Positions 42,016 through 51,563 of a DNA stretch of 64,000 bases are shown here, in pieces. The position numbers were made by a program, and so were the translations under genes. The stretch's first letter is position 1, and each line of letters starts with the position of its first letter. This stretch comes from Acidaminobacter sp964416305. GTDB taxonomy: Bacteria > Bacillota > Clostridia > Peptostreptococcales > Acidaminobacteraceae. The notes beneath the pieces are model-generated. The model searched no databases. It was not told the DNA's origin and worked only from the letters and a program-made list of their open reading frames with translations. The stretch is from the NCBI GenBank assembly GCA_964416305.1, contig CAYQDM010000001.1:1-64000 (forward strand), written 5' to 3'.

Positions 42016-43236
42016 ATGACACGTCTCATCTATTTGGAAGACCCAACTTGCCTGGCATGTGATGTCCAGATCATGAAATGCGATCCACACCCTGAAGGGT
42101 TTGCTTTAATTCTGGATCAAACCCCCTTTTACCCTGAGGGGGGCGGTCAGCCTGGCGACACAGGCCGCATTGGCGACGCGGTCGTCATCAATGTCATAAC
42201 CAGCCCTGACAAAGAGGTTCTGCATATCGTCGACAAAGCTTTGTCACCCGGACCAGCCAGGGCCAGCGTCGACGTCGAACGCCGCTCGGACCATACCCAG
42301 CAGCACGCCGCGCAGCATCTCCTGTCCGCCTGTCTCCTGGAACTCTGCGAAGCAGCAACGATTGGCTTCCACATGAGTGAGTTGTACACTTCCATAGACC
42401 TGGACAAAAAGGTCGATCAGGACGCGCTGGAACGCGCTGTCCTCATGGCCAACGAAGGGATCCGTTCAGCACTCCCAATTGAAGCGCTCTATCCGGATGA
42501 GGCGACGCTGCAAAGTCTGCCACTGCGCAAAATACCAAAAGTAGAAGAGAACATTCGCGTGATCAGGATCGGAGATCTGGACTATTCGCCTTGCGGCGGT
42601 ACTCACCCTGACACTACAGCCGCTATTGGCTGTCTGATGATCACACGGTTTGAGAATTATAAAGCCGGCACCCGCGTCGAGTTTGTCGCAGGAGAACGGG
42701 CGATCAGAGATATGCTGAGAAAAAACGCGGCATTGACTCAACTGAGCCAAAGCTTGGCTACACCGGTTTCCGACATTGTCAAAGGCGTCGAAAAGCTGCT
42801 GACCAACCAGTCAAAACTTGAAAAAGAACTCCGGCAGGCAAAAGCAGCGCTGCTGGAGTTGGAAGCCGAGAAACTCGTCTCTGAAATTGAACGTTCTGAC
42901 GAACACCAGCTGATCAAGATTCTGCAGGGCAAAGACATGTCTGATCTTCGCGTTTTATCCTCTGGTGCGCTGAAAGCCCTGCCCGACGCAGTCGTCATCC
43001 TGGCGAGCACGGGCACTGATGGGTCTCAGGCACAGCTGATCTGCGCCAGAGGCAACAACCTGCCTAAGCTGGACATCCGCGAGGTCTTTAAGCCCGCAAT
43101 CGCGCTCCTGGAAGGACGAGGCGGCGGTAATGCCGCTGTGGCTCAAGGCGGTGGTCCAAGAGTCGAATTGTTGGAACAAGCCCTTGAAGCGGCCTCAAGC
43201 GCTCTGGCTCAGCAGCGCGGACTTATGAAGGTTTAG
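42016..43236 (+). CDS. Free-standing alanyl-tRNA editing protein (AlaX-L type)
   Basis: A 406-aa trans-editing protein that hydrolyses mischarged Ser- or Gly-tRNA-Ala. It lacks the synthetase catalytic core. Residues 1-90 match the AlaRS insert domain (FYPEGGGQPGDTG). The zinc site of the editing domain shows HTQQHAAQHLLS near residue 95 and CGGTH near residue 195. A coiled coil (about 255-300) and a DHHA1-like domain (GRGGGNAAVAQGGGPR) follow. This makes it the long AlaX-L form. It is on the plus strand, divergent from the unknown gene; GGAG precedes its ATG. Confidence 0.93.
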   Translation: MTRLIYLEDPTCLACDVQIMKCDPHPEGFALILDQTPFYPEGGGQPGDTGRIGDAVVINVITSPDKEVLHIVDKALSPGPARASVDVERRSDHTQQHAAQHLLSACLLELCEAATIGFHMSELYTSIDLDKKVDQDALERAVLMANEGIRSALPIEALYPDEATLQSLPLRKIPKVEENIRVIRIGDLDYSPCGGTHPDTTAAIGCLMITRFENYKAGTRVEFVAGERAIRDMLRKNAALTQLSQSLATPVSDIVKGVEKLLTNQSKLEKELRQAKAALLELEAEKLVSEIERSDEHQLIKILQGKDMSDLRVLSSGALKALPDAVVILASTGTDGSQAQLICARGNNLPKLDIREVFKPAIALLEGRGGGNAAVAQGGGPRVELLEQALEAASSALAQQRGLMKV

Positions 43237-43285
43237 CAGGGTATACTTTCCTCAGCCCTGCATTATCAGGACTTGATCTGGAAGT

Positions 43286-44176
43286 TTAAGCACTGACCGG
43301 CACCCAAAGGAGCCGTCCCCGGTCCCAGATCAGATCCAGTTTACCTTCATCCTTCAAGTATTTCAGATGCGCCCGCACCGCAGTGTGGTTCAGGTAATAC
43401 TGCCCCGGATTTTCCACCATGCCCAGGCGCTGACACAATCCGGCGTGAATCGTCGTGTCCTCAGCGCCCTCTGCAGCAAGAGTATGGATCAGGTCGTTGA
43501 CTTCCAGCAGAACCGAGCGGTTCAGGTCAATAAGAGCATCCACGTTTTCCATATACCCGCCGTGAGACAACAGATAGCCGCTGGCCTCCAGGCCTGCTGC
43601 CCGTTCCAGTGTCTCCAAATGGTCTCTCAGGTTGTGGACAAACATAAGCTTATGCTTGGTAACGAGGGATTCGGGCATAATAGCGTCCGCGACGTGAAAC
43701 AGTCCTTCTTCCGTGATCACGCCCAGCATCCCTGGACTGTGACCTTTCAGGTCGACCAGGGTGAGCTTTCTGTCTTCGATCTCAAAATTTCCGGGACTTA
43801 AGTGGTGATGCACCTCGGAAGCCTTGGCGCAATAAAATTTGTTCAGCAGCTCAGGAATAGGCGCACACCCAAAGAGAAAGTGGGGTTCGAGATCCGGATG
43901 TTCAATATAATGGGCTTCCCCATCAGGCGCATAGGTCTTGACCCCGCGGTTTCGGATGGACCAGGCATTGCCGCCAATGTGATCCGCATGAGCGTGGGTG
44001 TTGAGGATCGCCTTGAATGTACCCCAGCCATCACCGACACCCTGCAGCGCTTTTTTGACTGCACTGTCTTCCACCCCGGAATCAATCAGGGCGAAGCCGG
44101 ATTCCAGTTTTAGTACCCCTATACTGACAGCGCTTTCAAAGATCCCCGTTTTTTCTGTCAAAGTCCTGAAACTCAT
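43286..44176 (-). CDS. MBL-fold metallo-hydrolase
   Basis: A 296-aa metallo-beta-lactamase-fold protein. The metal motif NTHAHADHIGGN lies near residue 65, with further histidines at HHLSPGNFEIEDRKLTLVDLKGHSPG and SHGGYMENVD. The C-terminal part (about 210-296) is a small winged-helix-like domain (HLKYLKDEGKLDLIWD), as in hydroxyacylglutathione-hydrolase-like and beta-lactamase-associated winged-helix families. Substrate unknown. The start is MSFRTL, chosen because GGAGGG lies five bases before it; the longer frame has no ribosome-binding site. Confidence 0.9.
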   Translation of the reverse strand: MSFRTLTEKTGIFESAVSIGVLKLESGFALIDSGVEDSAVKKALQGVGDGWGTFKAILNTHAHADHIGGNAWSIRNRGVKTYAPDGEAHYIEHPDLEPHFLFGCAPIPELLNKFYCAKASEVHHHLSPGNFEIEDRKLTLVDLKGHSPGMLGVITEEGLFHVADAIMPESLVTKHKLMFVHNLRDHLETLERAAGLEASGYLLSHGGYMENVDALIDLNRSVLLEVNDLIHTLAAEGAEDTTIHAGLCQRLGMVENPGQYYLNHTAVRAHLKYLKDEGKLDLIWDRGRLLWVPVSA

Positions 44177-44227
44177 AAATTCCCTCCAATCCACATCTGG
44201 AATAATTCAACTCGAAAAGCAGTATTG

Positions 44228-44263
44228 AAAAGCCCGGACAGGCTACCCCGTCCGGGCTTTTAA
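44228..44263 (-). terminator. Terminator downstream of the activase gene
   Basis: AAAAGCCCGGAC and GTCCGGGCTTTT are perfect arms around ten bases, with T-rich flanks on both strands. The remaining bases to 44431 show nothing recognisable. Confidence 0.9.
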
Positions 44264-44431
44264 AATCTGGAAGGGGTTCGTCAGAATCCATGGGAGTCGG
44301 AAGCCGACCTCCAGTGAAACTTGTACCCTCCTGTTTCACGCCTTATAATCGCCTTCTCTTTCTACCCGTAAACTTGTGGCTCTACGCACCTTTGTTTGGG
44401 GTTTGGAGAAAGAAACCATCGGCAAATTGCA

Positions 44432-47400
44432 TTATTCCTCTTTAATGGCAGCCTTGGCGGCAGCTTCAAGATTCTTCTTCGCGTTGGCCAGCATGAGCTT
44501 CAGGCGGTTGATCTGGTTGACTTCACTGGCGCCTGGGTCATAGTCGATTGCGGCGATATTCGCGTTCGGGAAGTTCAGCTTGAGTTCCCGGATCATGCCC
44601 TTGCCGGTAATGTGATTCGGGAGGCAGGCGAACGGCTGCAGACAAGCTATATTCGAAACGTCGGACTCGAGCAGTTCCACCATTTCCGCAGTCAGGAACC
44701 AGCCTTCTCCGGTTTGATGGCCCAGAGACAAAATTTGCGAGGCGCCTTTTGCCTTATGCATGATGGACTTAGGCGCTTCAAAGCGCTTACTTGTATTCAG
44801 CGCATCCTTGATGACACCTCTGAAAGACTCAATGTACTGGACAGCAATATTGCCCGCCATTTTCTTGAAATAGGAGGCGGCCAGCAGATTGTGCTTGATG
44901 ACGTTGTTGTAGCTGCTGTAGAGGAAGAAGTCCGCAAGGTCCGGCACGACAACCTCCGCGCCTTCGGTTTCCAGAAACTCAATGATATTGTTGTTGGCAG
45001 TCGGGTGATACTTGACGAGAATTTCGCCGACTATGCCGACCCGCGGCTTAGGCGTATCAATAATTTCCAGCGTATCAAATTCCCGGACCAGTTGGGTGAC
45101 ATTCTTTTTAAAGGTCGATAACCGACCATCCTCAACATTTTGGCTGCAGATTTTGGACCATTTCTGATAGAGGGCATTCGCAGAACCCTTGACCTTTTCG
45201 TATGGCCGGACTCTGTAAAGCACGCGGCTGAGCACGTCCCCGTACAGCATGCCCAGGATCAGGCGTCTGATGAGCGGCAGGGTCATCTTAAAGCCTTCAG
45301 ACTTCTCGAGGCCGCCAAAATTCAGGGAAATGACAGGAATGTGGGACATGTCCGCATCCTTCAGCGCTTTGCGGATAAATCCAATGTAATTCGAAGCCCG
45401 GCACCCGCCGCCGGTTTGAGATATGATGACTGCAGTCCTTGCAAGGTCATAACGTCCGGATTTCAGTGCAGACATAATCTGACCAATGGTGAGTATGGAC
45501 GGATAACAGGCATCATTGTGGACGTACTTCAGACCTTCATTGATCGCTTCAGTATCCACCGATGGCAAAATCTCCAGCTTGTAGCCATGCCGCGCAAAGG
45601 CGTGTTCCATCATGTCAAAGTGGATCGGCGACATCTGAGGCGCTAAAATTGTGTGGGTCGCCCTCATGGCTTTGGTGAACGGCATTTTTTCATCCGCCGC
45701 GTAGAGCAGCTGCGGCTCGTAGTCGACCTTGTCCCGCTCCTTCATGACCGCCAGAAGTGAGCGGATCCGGATGCGCGCCGCACCCAAATTGTTGATTTCA
45801 TCAATTTTGATGAGCGTGTACAGCTTGTCGTGACGTTTCAAGATCTCCTGGACCTGGTCCGTCGTGACCGCGTCCAGACCACATCCAAAGGAGTTGAGCT
45901 GCACGAGTTCAAGATTCTTCTGTCCTGCCACAAAGTGAGCGGCATTGTAGAGACGGCTGTGATAGCGCCACTGATCCAGCACACGCAGTGTCCGATCGCC
46001 TTCGTGGAGATGGGAAATGGCGTCTTCGGAGAGAACGGCCAGGCCATAGTTGGCAAAAACATTCGGAATGCCATGGTTGACTTCCGGATCAATGTGATAG
46101 GGGCGCCCTGCCAGAACGACACCTTTTGTTCCCGTTGACTTAAGATAAGCCAGGATTTCCTCACCTTTCGCGCGTACGTCCGCTTTATACGACTCCAGCG
46201 CTTCATATGCCGCGCGGATCGCCCTATGGACCTCCCCGCTCTTCAGAGAGAACTGGTTAGCCATAAGCGGCGTCAGGATCTTTTTCAGCCTTGTTTCATC
46301 ATTTAAAGGCAGGAACGGATTCATGTAATGGATTTTGTTTTGACGCACCTCATCCATGTTAACGCGAATAGTTTCCGGATACGAGGTGACAATTGGGCAG
46401 TTAAAGTGATTCTCCGCAGCATCCACTTCCTTGATGTCGTAAGGGATCGACGGATAAAAGATATGATCCACGCCCTTCTCGATCAAGTCCGCAATGTGAC
46501 CGTGAACCAACTTCGCAGGGTAGCACACGGATTCAGAAGGGATCGTCTCCATCCCCTTTTGGAACAGGTCGTGGGAGGAACGCCCGGAGATGACCACGCG
46601 GAATCCAAGGTTCGTAAAGAAGGTATGCCAAAACGGATAGTCCTCATACAGGTTTAAAACCCTTGGTATGCCGATGGTTCCCTTAACCGCCGACTCAGCC
46701 GGAAGCGACTTGTAGTCAAACAGTCTGTCGTATTTGTACTGGTAAATATTCGGCGGCGCCTGAAGTTTCTTATGCTCTCCAAGACCTCTCTCGCAGCGGT
46801 TGCCAGAGACAAAGCGGTTGCCTCCCTCAAACTGATTTATAGTGAGAAGGCAATGATTGCCGCACGTCTGGCAGCGTGCTGTAGAAGTTTTATAAGTGAA
46901 ACTCTCCAATTTCTCAAGAGGCAGAAGTGTAGAGACCGTTTCAGGAATATAATTTCTCGCACTGATCAGCGCCGCACCAAATGCCCCCATCATCCCACTG
47001 ATGTCCGGGCGAACGACATCCCGGCCTACAATTCTTTCAAAGGCTCGAAGGACCGCTTCGTTATAGAACGTGCCGCCTTGAACGACGACTTTTTCACCCA
47101 TTTCTTCCGGATTTCTGAGACGGATCACTTTATACAGTGCGTTTTTGACGACAGAATAAGAGATTCCCGCCGAGATGTCTCCGACACTGGCGCCTTCCTT
47201 TTGAGCCTGCTTGACTCTGGAGTTCATGAAAACAGTGCAGCGTGTCCCCAGATCCACAGGGTGGGAGGCCTGCATGCCGGCGACAGAAAACTCTGTAATA
47301 GGATGTCCCAAAGAACCCGCGAATGTTTCAATGAACGAACCGCATCCCGAAGAACAAGCTTCGTTCAGCATAATACTCTCAATGAAGCCATCTTTAATCC

Positions 47401-48691
47401 GCATGCTTTTCATGTCCTGCCCGCCTATGTCAATAACAAACTGGACCCCGGGCAAAAAATGATCCGCTGCCTTGTAGTGCGCTACCGTCTCGATCTCTCC
47501 ATGGTCTACCCTGATCGCTTCGCGGATCAGGTGCTCCCCATAGCCCGTTACAGTGGCCGAGCCTATGAAAGCAGAAGCAGGCATTTTGCCGTAAAGAGTT
47601 TTAAGAGCGCTGATGGTGGATTTAAGAGGGCTTCCGCCATTTGAGCCGTAATGAGTGAAAAGAAGCCTGTGATCGTCATCTATTGCGACGACTTTAGTCG
47701 TCGTGGAGCCGGCGTCTATGCCAAGGAAAATTGGTCCTCTGGCAGCGCTTAGGTCAGCTCTCTCTACAGTTGCCTGTTTATGACGGGCCCGAAAAGCCTC
47801 AAGGTCCTCGGCGTCTTTGAATAGCGGCTCAAGCTCAGGAATTTGCTCCTCGTCCTTCAATTCGAAATCCGGCAATTTTTGAATCAGCGCGCCCATACGG
47901 AGAGTGCCGTCAACTGCTTCCGCCTCCAAAGCAGCGCCAATAGCCACCATATAGTGGGCGTGATCCGGAAAGATGATTTCGTGAGGTTTAAGGTCCAGAG
48001 TTTCCACAAACCGGCGTCTCAGCTCGGAGAGGAAGAAGAGCGGGCCGCCAAGAAATGCGACATTTCCCCGGATGGGCTTTCCGCAGGCGAGACCGCTGAT
48101 CGTTTGGTTGACCACGGCCTGCAGCACCGAAACGGCAATATCCTCTTTGGGAGTACCTTCGTTGAGAAGAGGTTGAATGTCTGTTTTTGCAAAGACACCA
48201 CAGCGTGACGCGATAGGATAAATGACCTTGTACTTCTTCGCCATGTCATTGAGTCCCGACGCATCCGTACTCAGCAGCGAGGCCATCTGATCGACAAAGG
48301 CACCGGTTCCGCCGGCACATACACCGTTCATGCGCTGCTCTAAAGATGTTCCAAAATATGTAATTTTGGCATCCTCTCCGCCGAGCTCAATTGCGACGTC
48401 TGTCTTTGGATACAGCACCTCAATGGCTTTGGTGCCGGCAATGACTTCCTGAACGAAAGGAATGCCAAGAAGGTCACTGATCAGCAATCCGCTTGAACCT
48501 GTGACCTTGAACTTTAACTCCAGATCTCCAAAGATGTCATACACCTCGGTGATCATAGTTTTTACAGTACCTTTAATATCAGACATGTGGCGTCTGTACT
48601 CTTGATATCGAATCTCACGATGCTCATCCATCACAACCATCTTGCAGGTCGTTGATCCCACGTCGAGCCCCGCAATCCATAATGCGTTCAT
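44432..48691 (-). CDS. 2-Hydroxyacyl-CoA dehydratase activase-related protein (long form)
   Basis: A 1,419-aa protein. Two BadF/BcrA-type ASKHA ATPase domains are in tandem: the first at about 5-260 (IAGLDVGSTTCKMVV, LGGEDAKI, CAGGTGAFVDQ) and the second at about 320-575 (LGIDAGSTTTKVVAIDD, IGGQDMKSMRI, EACSSGCGSFIETFA). A Cys motif (RCQTCGNHCLL ... CERG) and a DUF2229/dehydratase-like C-terminal half follow. In the family the ATPase carries a 4Fe-4S cluster between two subunits and passes electrons to a dehydratase. No dehydratase subunits lie nearby, so the partner is unknown. The start is the ATG after AGAGGTGG, because 71 codons before it form an unrelated hydrophobic leader overlapping the promoter. 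Confidence 0.9.
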   Translation of the reverse strand: MNALWIAGLDVGSTTCKMVVMDEHREIRYQEYRRHMSDIKGTVKTMITEVYDIFGDLELKFKVTGSSGLLISDLLGIPFVQEVIAGTKAIEVLYPKTDVAIELGGEDAKITYFGTSLEQRMNGVCAGGTGAFVDQMASLLSTDASGLNDMAKKYKVIYPIASRCGVFAKTDIQPLLNEGTPKEDIAVSVLQAVVNQTISGLACGKPIRGNVAFLGGPLFFLSELRRRFVETLDLKPHEIIFPDHAHYMVAIGAALEAEAVDGTLRMGALIQKLPDFELKDEEQIPELEPLFKDAEDLEAFRARHKQATVERADLSAARGPIFLGIDAGSTTTKVVAIDDDHRLLFTHYGSNGGSPLKSTISALKTLYGKMPASAFIGSATVTGYGEHLIREAIRVDHGEIETVAHYKAADHFLPGVQFVIDIGGQDMKSMRIKDGFIESIMLNEACSSGCGSFIETFAGSLGHPITEFSVAGMQASHPVDLGTRCTVFMNSRVKQAQKEGASVGDISAGISYSVVKNALYKVIRLRNPEEMGEKVVVQGGTFYNEAVLRAFERIVGRDVVRPDISGMMGAFGAALISARNYIPETVSTLLPLEKLESFTYKTSTARCQTCGNHCLLTINQFEGGNRFVSGNRCERGLGEHKKLQAPPNIYQYKYDRLFDYKSLPAESAVKGTIGIPRVLNLYEDYPFWHTFFTNLGFRVVISGRSSHDLFQKGMETIPSESVCYPAKLVHGHIADLIEKGVDHIFYPSIPYDIKEVDAAENHFNCPIVTSYPETIRVNMDEVRQNKIHYMNPFLPLNDETRLKKILTPLMANQFSLKSGEVHRAIRAAYEALESYKADVRAKGEEILAYLKSTGTKGVVLAGRPYHIDPEVNHGIPNVFANYGLAVLSEDAISHLHEGDRTLRVLDQWRYHSRLYNAAHFVAGQKNLELVQLNSFGCGLDAVTTDQVQEILKRHDKLYTLIKIDEINNLGAARIRIRSLLAVMKERDKVDYEPQLLYAADEKMPFTKAMRATHTILAPQMSPIHFDMMEHAFARHGYKLEILPSVDTEAINEGLKYVHNDACYPSILTIGQIMSALKSGRYDLARTAVIISQTGGGCRASNYIGFIRKALKDADMSHIPVISLNFGGLEKSEGFKMTLPLIRRLILGMLYGDVLSRVLYRVRPYEKVKGSANALYQKWSKICSQNVEDGRLSTFKKNVTQLVREFDTLEIIDTPKPRVGIVGEILVKYHPTANNNIIEFLETEGAEVVVPDLADFFLYSSYNNVIKHNLLAASYFKKMAGNIAVQYIESFRGVIKDALNTSKRFEAPKSIMHKAKGASQILSLGHQTGEGWFLTAEMVELLESDVSNIACLQPFACLPNHITGKGMIRELKLNFPNANIAAIDYDPGASEVNQINRLKLMLANAKKNLEAAAKAAIKEE

Positions 48692-48724
48692 ATAATCCAC
48701 CTCTAATTGATAACACTCAGATGA

Positions 48725-48781
48725 ATTATATCCTGTCCTCAGAAGCCTTGCAACTACTGAAATGTAAACAATTTGTGAACA
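48725..48781 (-). promoter_or_regulatory. Promoter and upstream dyad of the activase gene
   Basis: On the minus strand TTGCAA (48748-48753), 17 bp, TATAAT (48725-48730). Just upstream at 48763-48781 is the imperfect palindrome TGTAAACAATTTGTGAACA (plus-strand reading), symmetric at 14 of 19 positions. Its position suits an activator or redox regulator. Confidence 0.65.
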
Positions 48782-48849
48782 CCGTTCGAGTTGAAGGATT
48801 AAAAAAATCAGGAGATGGAGGAAAATGATGCCAACAGTCGTGAACCAAA

Positions 48850-48893
48850 AGAGACCTACGTCTATTGGTATTTGATCCAGTAGTCGTAAGTCT
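48850..48893 (-). terminator. Terminator hairpin of the photolyase gene
   Basis: On the minus strand GAGACTTACG pairs with CGTAGGTCTC (one mismatch), with an inner stem CTACTGG/CCAATAG, followed by TTTTGG. It begins about 18 bp after the photolyase stop. Confidence 0.6.
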
Positions 48894-48910
48894 CCAGTCT
48901 CCATTTCCGT

Positions 48911-50305
48911 TTATTCCCTGTTCAATTCTTTTAAGTAAGCCTGCCTGGCTTCCTGATAGAGTGCCTTAGTCATTCTCACCGCAGCACCGTGATCTACGAT
49001 CACCTCCGGGTAGCCATAGCTCCCAAGCCCTCCGGGTTTATGAAACAGCACTGCCGGAGCGCTCCCCACCTCAGGCAGCCATAATTTCATGAACGTCGCA
49101 GCCGCATCATAGCGAAGAGACTGCTGCCAAGGGTTGAACACCCTGAAATAGGGCTGTGCGTCAGTCCCGGTAGAAGCGCTCCACTGCCAGCCGCCATTAT
49201 TAAGAGCCGGTTCAGAGTCCGCAAGTTGTTCAATAAAGTACTGTTCACCGAGCTGCCAGTTGACGTGAAGATCCTTCACAAGATAACTGGCCGCCACCAT
49301 TCTCAGTCGGTTATGCATCCTGCCTTCATGTTTCAGACATCTCATTGCCGCATCGACAATAGGCACTCCCGTTCTTCCTTGACACCACGCTTCAAAATAT
49401 TCAGGATTTCTTTCCCAGCGCACAGATTTGTATTCCGGCCTCATAGCTGTCTCCAGCACATGAGGGTAATGTCTGAGAAGCTGCAAATAAAATTCTCGCC
49501 AAACATATTGCCTCAACACCGGCTCGTGACCCGGATAACGGACGAGATCCGATACGAATTGACGCGGCGAAAGCATCCCCGTATTCAAATAAACCGACAT
49601 GCCAGAGGTTGCCTGTAGGGACGGAAAATCACGACGCTCAGAATAATGCACCAGCTGATCCTCAAGAAAAGTGCGCCACTGCGTTATCATGGCAGCATAA
49701 CCGCCTTCCAGAACCGGATGTGCTGACTCAATCGCCCTGCCCTTCACCAGTGTCATAGATTCACTCGTCAAAGCCACTGATTTTGCCCGTGGCCTCAGCG
49801 CCTGTCGTCCTGATGAAACCGTAGTCCGAAGAAACCGGTCCAGCCACTGTCTGTAGTAAGGTGTAAACATTTGATAAGAGGTTCCGTCCTTTTTTAAAAT
49901 TTCTGAAGGATGAAAAATCGTCACATCCTCGTGGGGACACACCATTGCGCCTGTCTCAGCCGCCGCCGCTTCCACCGCCCTTCCGGCACGGTCATAGAAA
50001 CGGTTGAAATAGACGGCGTCAAAAGGATAGGTCTGCTGTCTCAGGGTCATCAGCACCTCTTTGTAATTGCCCACAATCAGTGATGCTTCATGGCCAATTT
50101 TCATCAGCAAGTCATTAAATTGCCGAAATGCCGTCAGTCTGGTCCGGAGCCCATGACAGCTCTCCCTCGACGCCCAAGGGATCCCCTCTTCCTTTTCATC
50201 ATAGATCCACAGGATCCCCAGCTCATCATTTTCTTCCAATGCGCAAAAAAGTGCGGTCTGATCCTCCAAACGAAAATCCCTATAAAGCAGAAGTAATCCT
50301 CTCAA
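48911..50305 (-). CDS. Deoxyribodipyrimidine photolyase
   Basis: A light-driven flavoenzyme that repairs UV-induced cyclobutane pyrimidine dimers. The 464-aa product has an N-terminal alpha/beta antenna domain (YRDFRLEDQTALFCALEEN) and a C-terminal FAD domain with YLNTGMLSPRQFVSDLV, VWREFYLQLLRHYP, AWCQGRTGVPIVDAAMR, RMVAASYLVKDLHVNW and NNGGWQWSASTGTDAQPYFRVFN, the class I/CPD photolyase signature. The start is TTG; GGAGGTG lies 12 bases upstream, a long spacing. It is downstream of the DUF523-DUF1722 gene, a known pairing (ybgA-phrB in Escherichia coli). Confidence 0.95.
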   Translation of the reverse strand: MRGLLLLYRDFRLEDQTALFCALEENDELGILWIYDEKEEGIPWASRESCHGLRTRLTAFRQFNDLLMKIGHEASLIVGNYKEVLMTLRQQTYPFDAVYFNRFYDRAGRAVEAAAAETGAMVCPHEDVTIFHPSEILKKDGTSYQMFTPYYRQWLDRFLRTTVSSGRQALRPRAKSVALTSESMTLVKGRAIESAHPVLEGGYAAMITQWRTFLEDQLVHYSERRDFPSLQATSGMSVYLNTGMLSPRQFVSDLVRYPGHEPVLRQYVWREFYLQLLRHYPHVLETAMRPEYKSVRWERNPEYFEAWCQGRTGVPIVDAAMRCLKHEGRMHNRLRMVAASYLVKDLHVNWQLGEQYFIEQLADSEPALNNGGWQWSASTGTDAQPYFRVFNPWQQSLRYDAAATFMKLWLPEVGSAPAVLFHKPGGLGSYGYPEVIVDHGAAVRMTKALYQEARQAYLKELNRE

Positions 50306-50427
50306 AGCGTCAGGCCGGCACCTCCCAATGAGTTTGCGCTCACAGCAGCACCAGCCCTCCCCCCTTTCACCTTCACTTTTCCTCGTAAACTGCGTGACTC
50401 AAGTCACTGTATGGCACTGTTATCCAA

Positions 50428-51342
50428 TCAGCGTCCTTTGCGACCGCGATTGCTGATTGGTGTCGTTCCCATGAGCACATCATTTTCAAACGCAATCCGC
50501 TCCATGAGGATCAACTCCTCCGCCAGCTTGGTTATCCCACGCTCATCCTCCGGTTTTAAAATCCCCTCAATATCGTGACCGAGCTTCTTTCGGACATGGG
50601 TATAATTTTTCCACAGCATGTTCTTAATTCTGGCCGGCGTCGAAGGTTTTCGAAGCATCATAAGAATTTCAAAGCGAAGCGCTTCCAAGCGCTCCAATGC
50701 TATTGGATCTTCCAAATTCGCTATTTGGTGACCAAATGCTCTCGCGTTGACCTGATCGACCTCTTGGCAGACAAATTTCATTCTGTGCCAGATCGCATAT
50801 AAATCCGCTTTGTTCTCAAGTTTTGCATCCTTCAACCAAGCAAACGCATACAGCCGCCTGCGCCAGTCCCACCACCTGAGGGGACTCTGAAGATCTGCTG
50901 CAGGAATCAGGAAAAAGGCTTCTTCGAGAAGTCTGTGACCAAAAACTCCCGGCGGCTTACCCAGCCTTTTGTCCCTGAGGGTGGTCCGATATACGCCGCA
51001 GGAAGGACTGCCTTCCATGTAAATAAATGCGTCAACCTTTGCGTCTTTTAATAGCTTAATGCAAAATTCGCTGCTGTTCATCAACGATTTGCAGATTTCC
51101 TTCCCACCGGAGGAAACCACTTTGGCTTGATGCGTCCATACGTCACTGCCGCTGGGACCAGAGATGCGAATGGCATCTCTGGGCACACCCAGTCCCGCCA
51201 GCACTTCAGGACACACAGGGTGCCAAATGAAATCACTGCGCTCTCTGCCCAGGGGTTCCAGCATATCCCATCCTTTATTGTTGTATCTAACTTTTGATCC
51301 ATACATACAGGCACTGATGCCAATTCTTAATTTTCGCTCCAT
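50428..51342 (-). CDS. DUF523-DUF1722 fusion protein (YbgA-like)
   Basis: A 304-aa two-domain protein of unknown activity. The N-terminal DUF523 (about 1-150) has RIGISACMYGSKVRYNNKGW, HPVCPEVLAGLGVPRDA and MEGSPSCGVYRTT, with three conserved cysteines that look metal- or thiol-active. The C-terminal DUF1722 (YbgA-like; about 165-280) shows HRMKFVCQEVDQVN-type helices, the GHQIANLEDP stretch and NMLWKNYTHVRKKLGHDIEG. The start is the ATG six bases after GGAG; an ATG four codons upstream itself contains that GGAG. Its neighbour is a photolyase, suggesting a part in DNA or light-stress response. Confidence 0.9.
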   Translation of the reverse strand: MERKLRIGISACMYGSKVRYNNKGWDMLEPLGRERSDFIWHPVCPEVLAGLGVPRDAIRISGPSGSDVWTHQAKVVSSGGKEICKSLMNSSEFCIKLLKDAKVDAFIYMEGSPSCGVYRTTLRDKRLGKPPGVFGHRLLEEAFFLIPAADLQSPLRWWDWRRRLYAFAWLKDAKLENKADLYAIWHRMKFVCQEVDQVNARAFGHQIANLEDPIALERLEALRFEILMMLRKPSTPARIKNMLWKNYTHVRKKLGHDIEGILKPEDERGITKLAEELILMERIAFENDVLMGTTPISNRGRKGR

Positions 51343-51563
51343 GATGAACTCCATATCTTCACGCCCGCCTTCTTTATTATAATCTTGTCGCCGTGCAAAA
51401 TACTCATACCCGGATTCAGCTGCCTCATTCACCCACTGACATACAGATCAATAATCAATTGGATCCGGTTTAGATTTTGCGGATTTTAGTGCCAAACCTT
51501 CACATTTTCATCTGGAGTACAAGGACTGAATGTGTTAAAATTGACGGAGTCAGGAGGTGTCCT

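Noticed and set aside
46772..47644. A 290-codon open frame on the plus strand opposite the activase gene
   Set aside because: It lies wholly within conserved ATPase motifs on the other strand, and its product resembles nothing.
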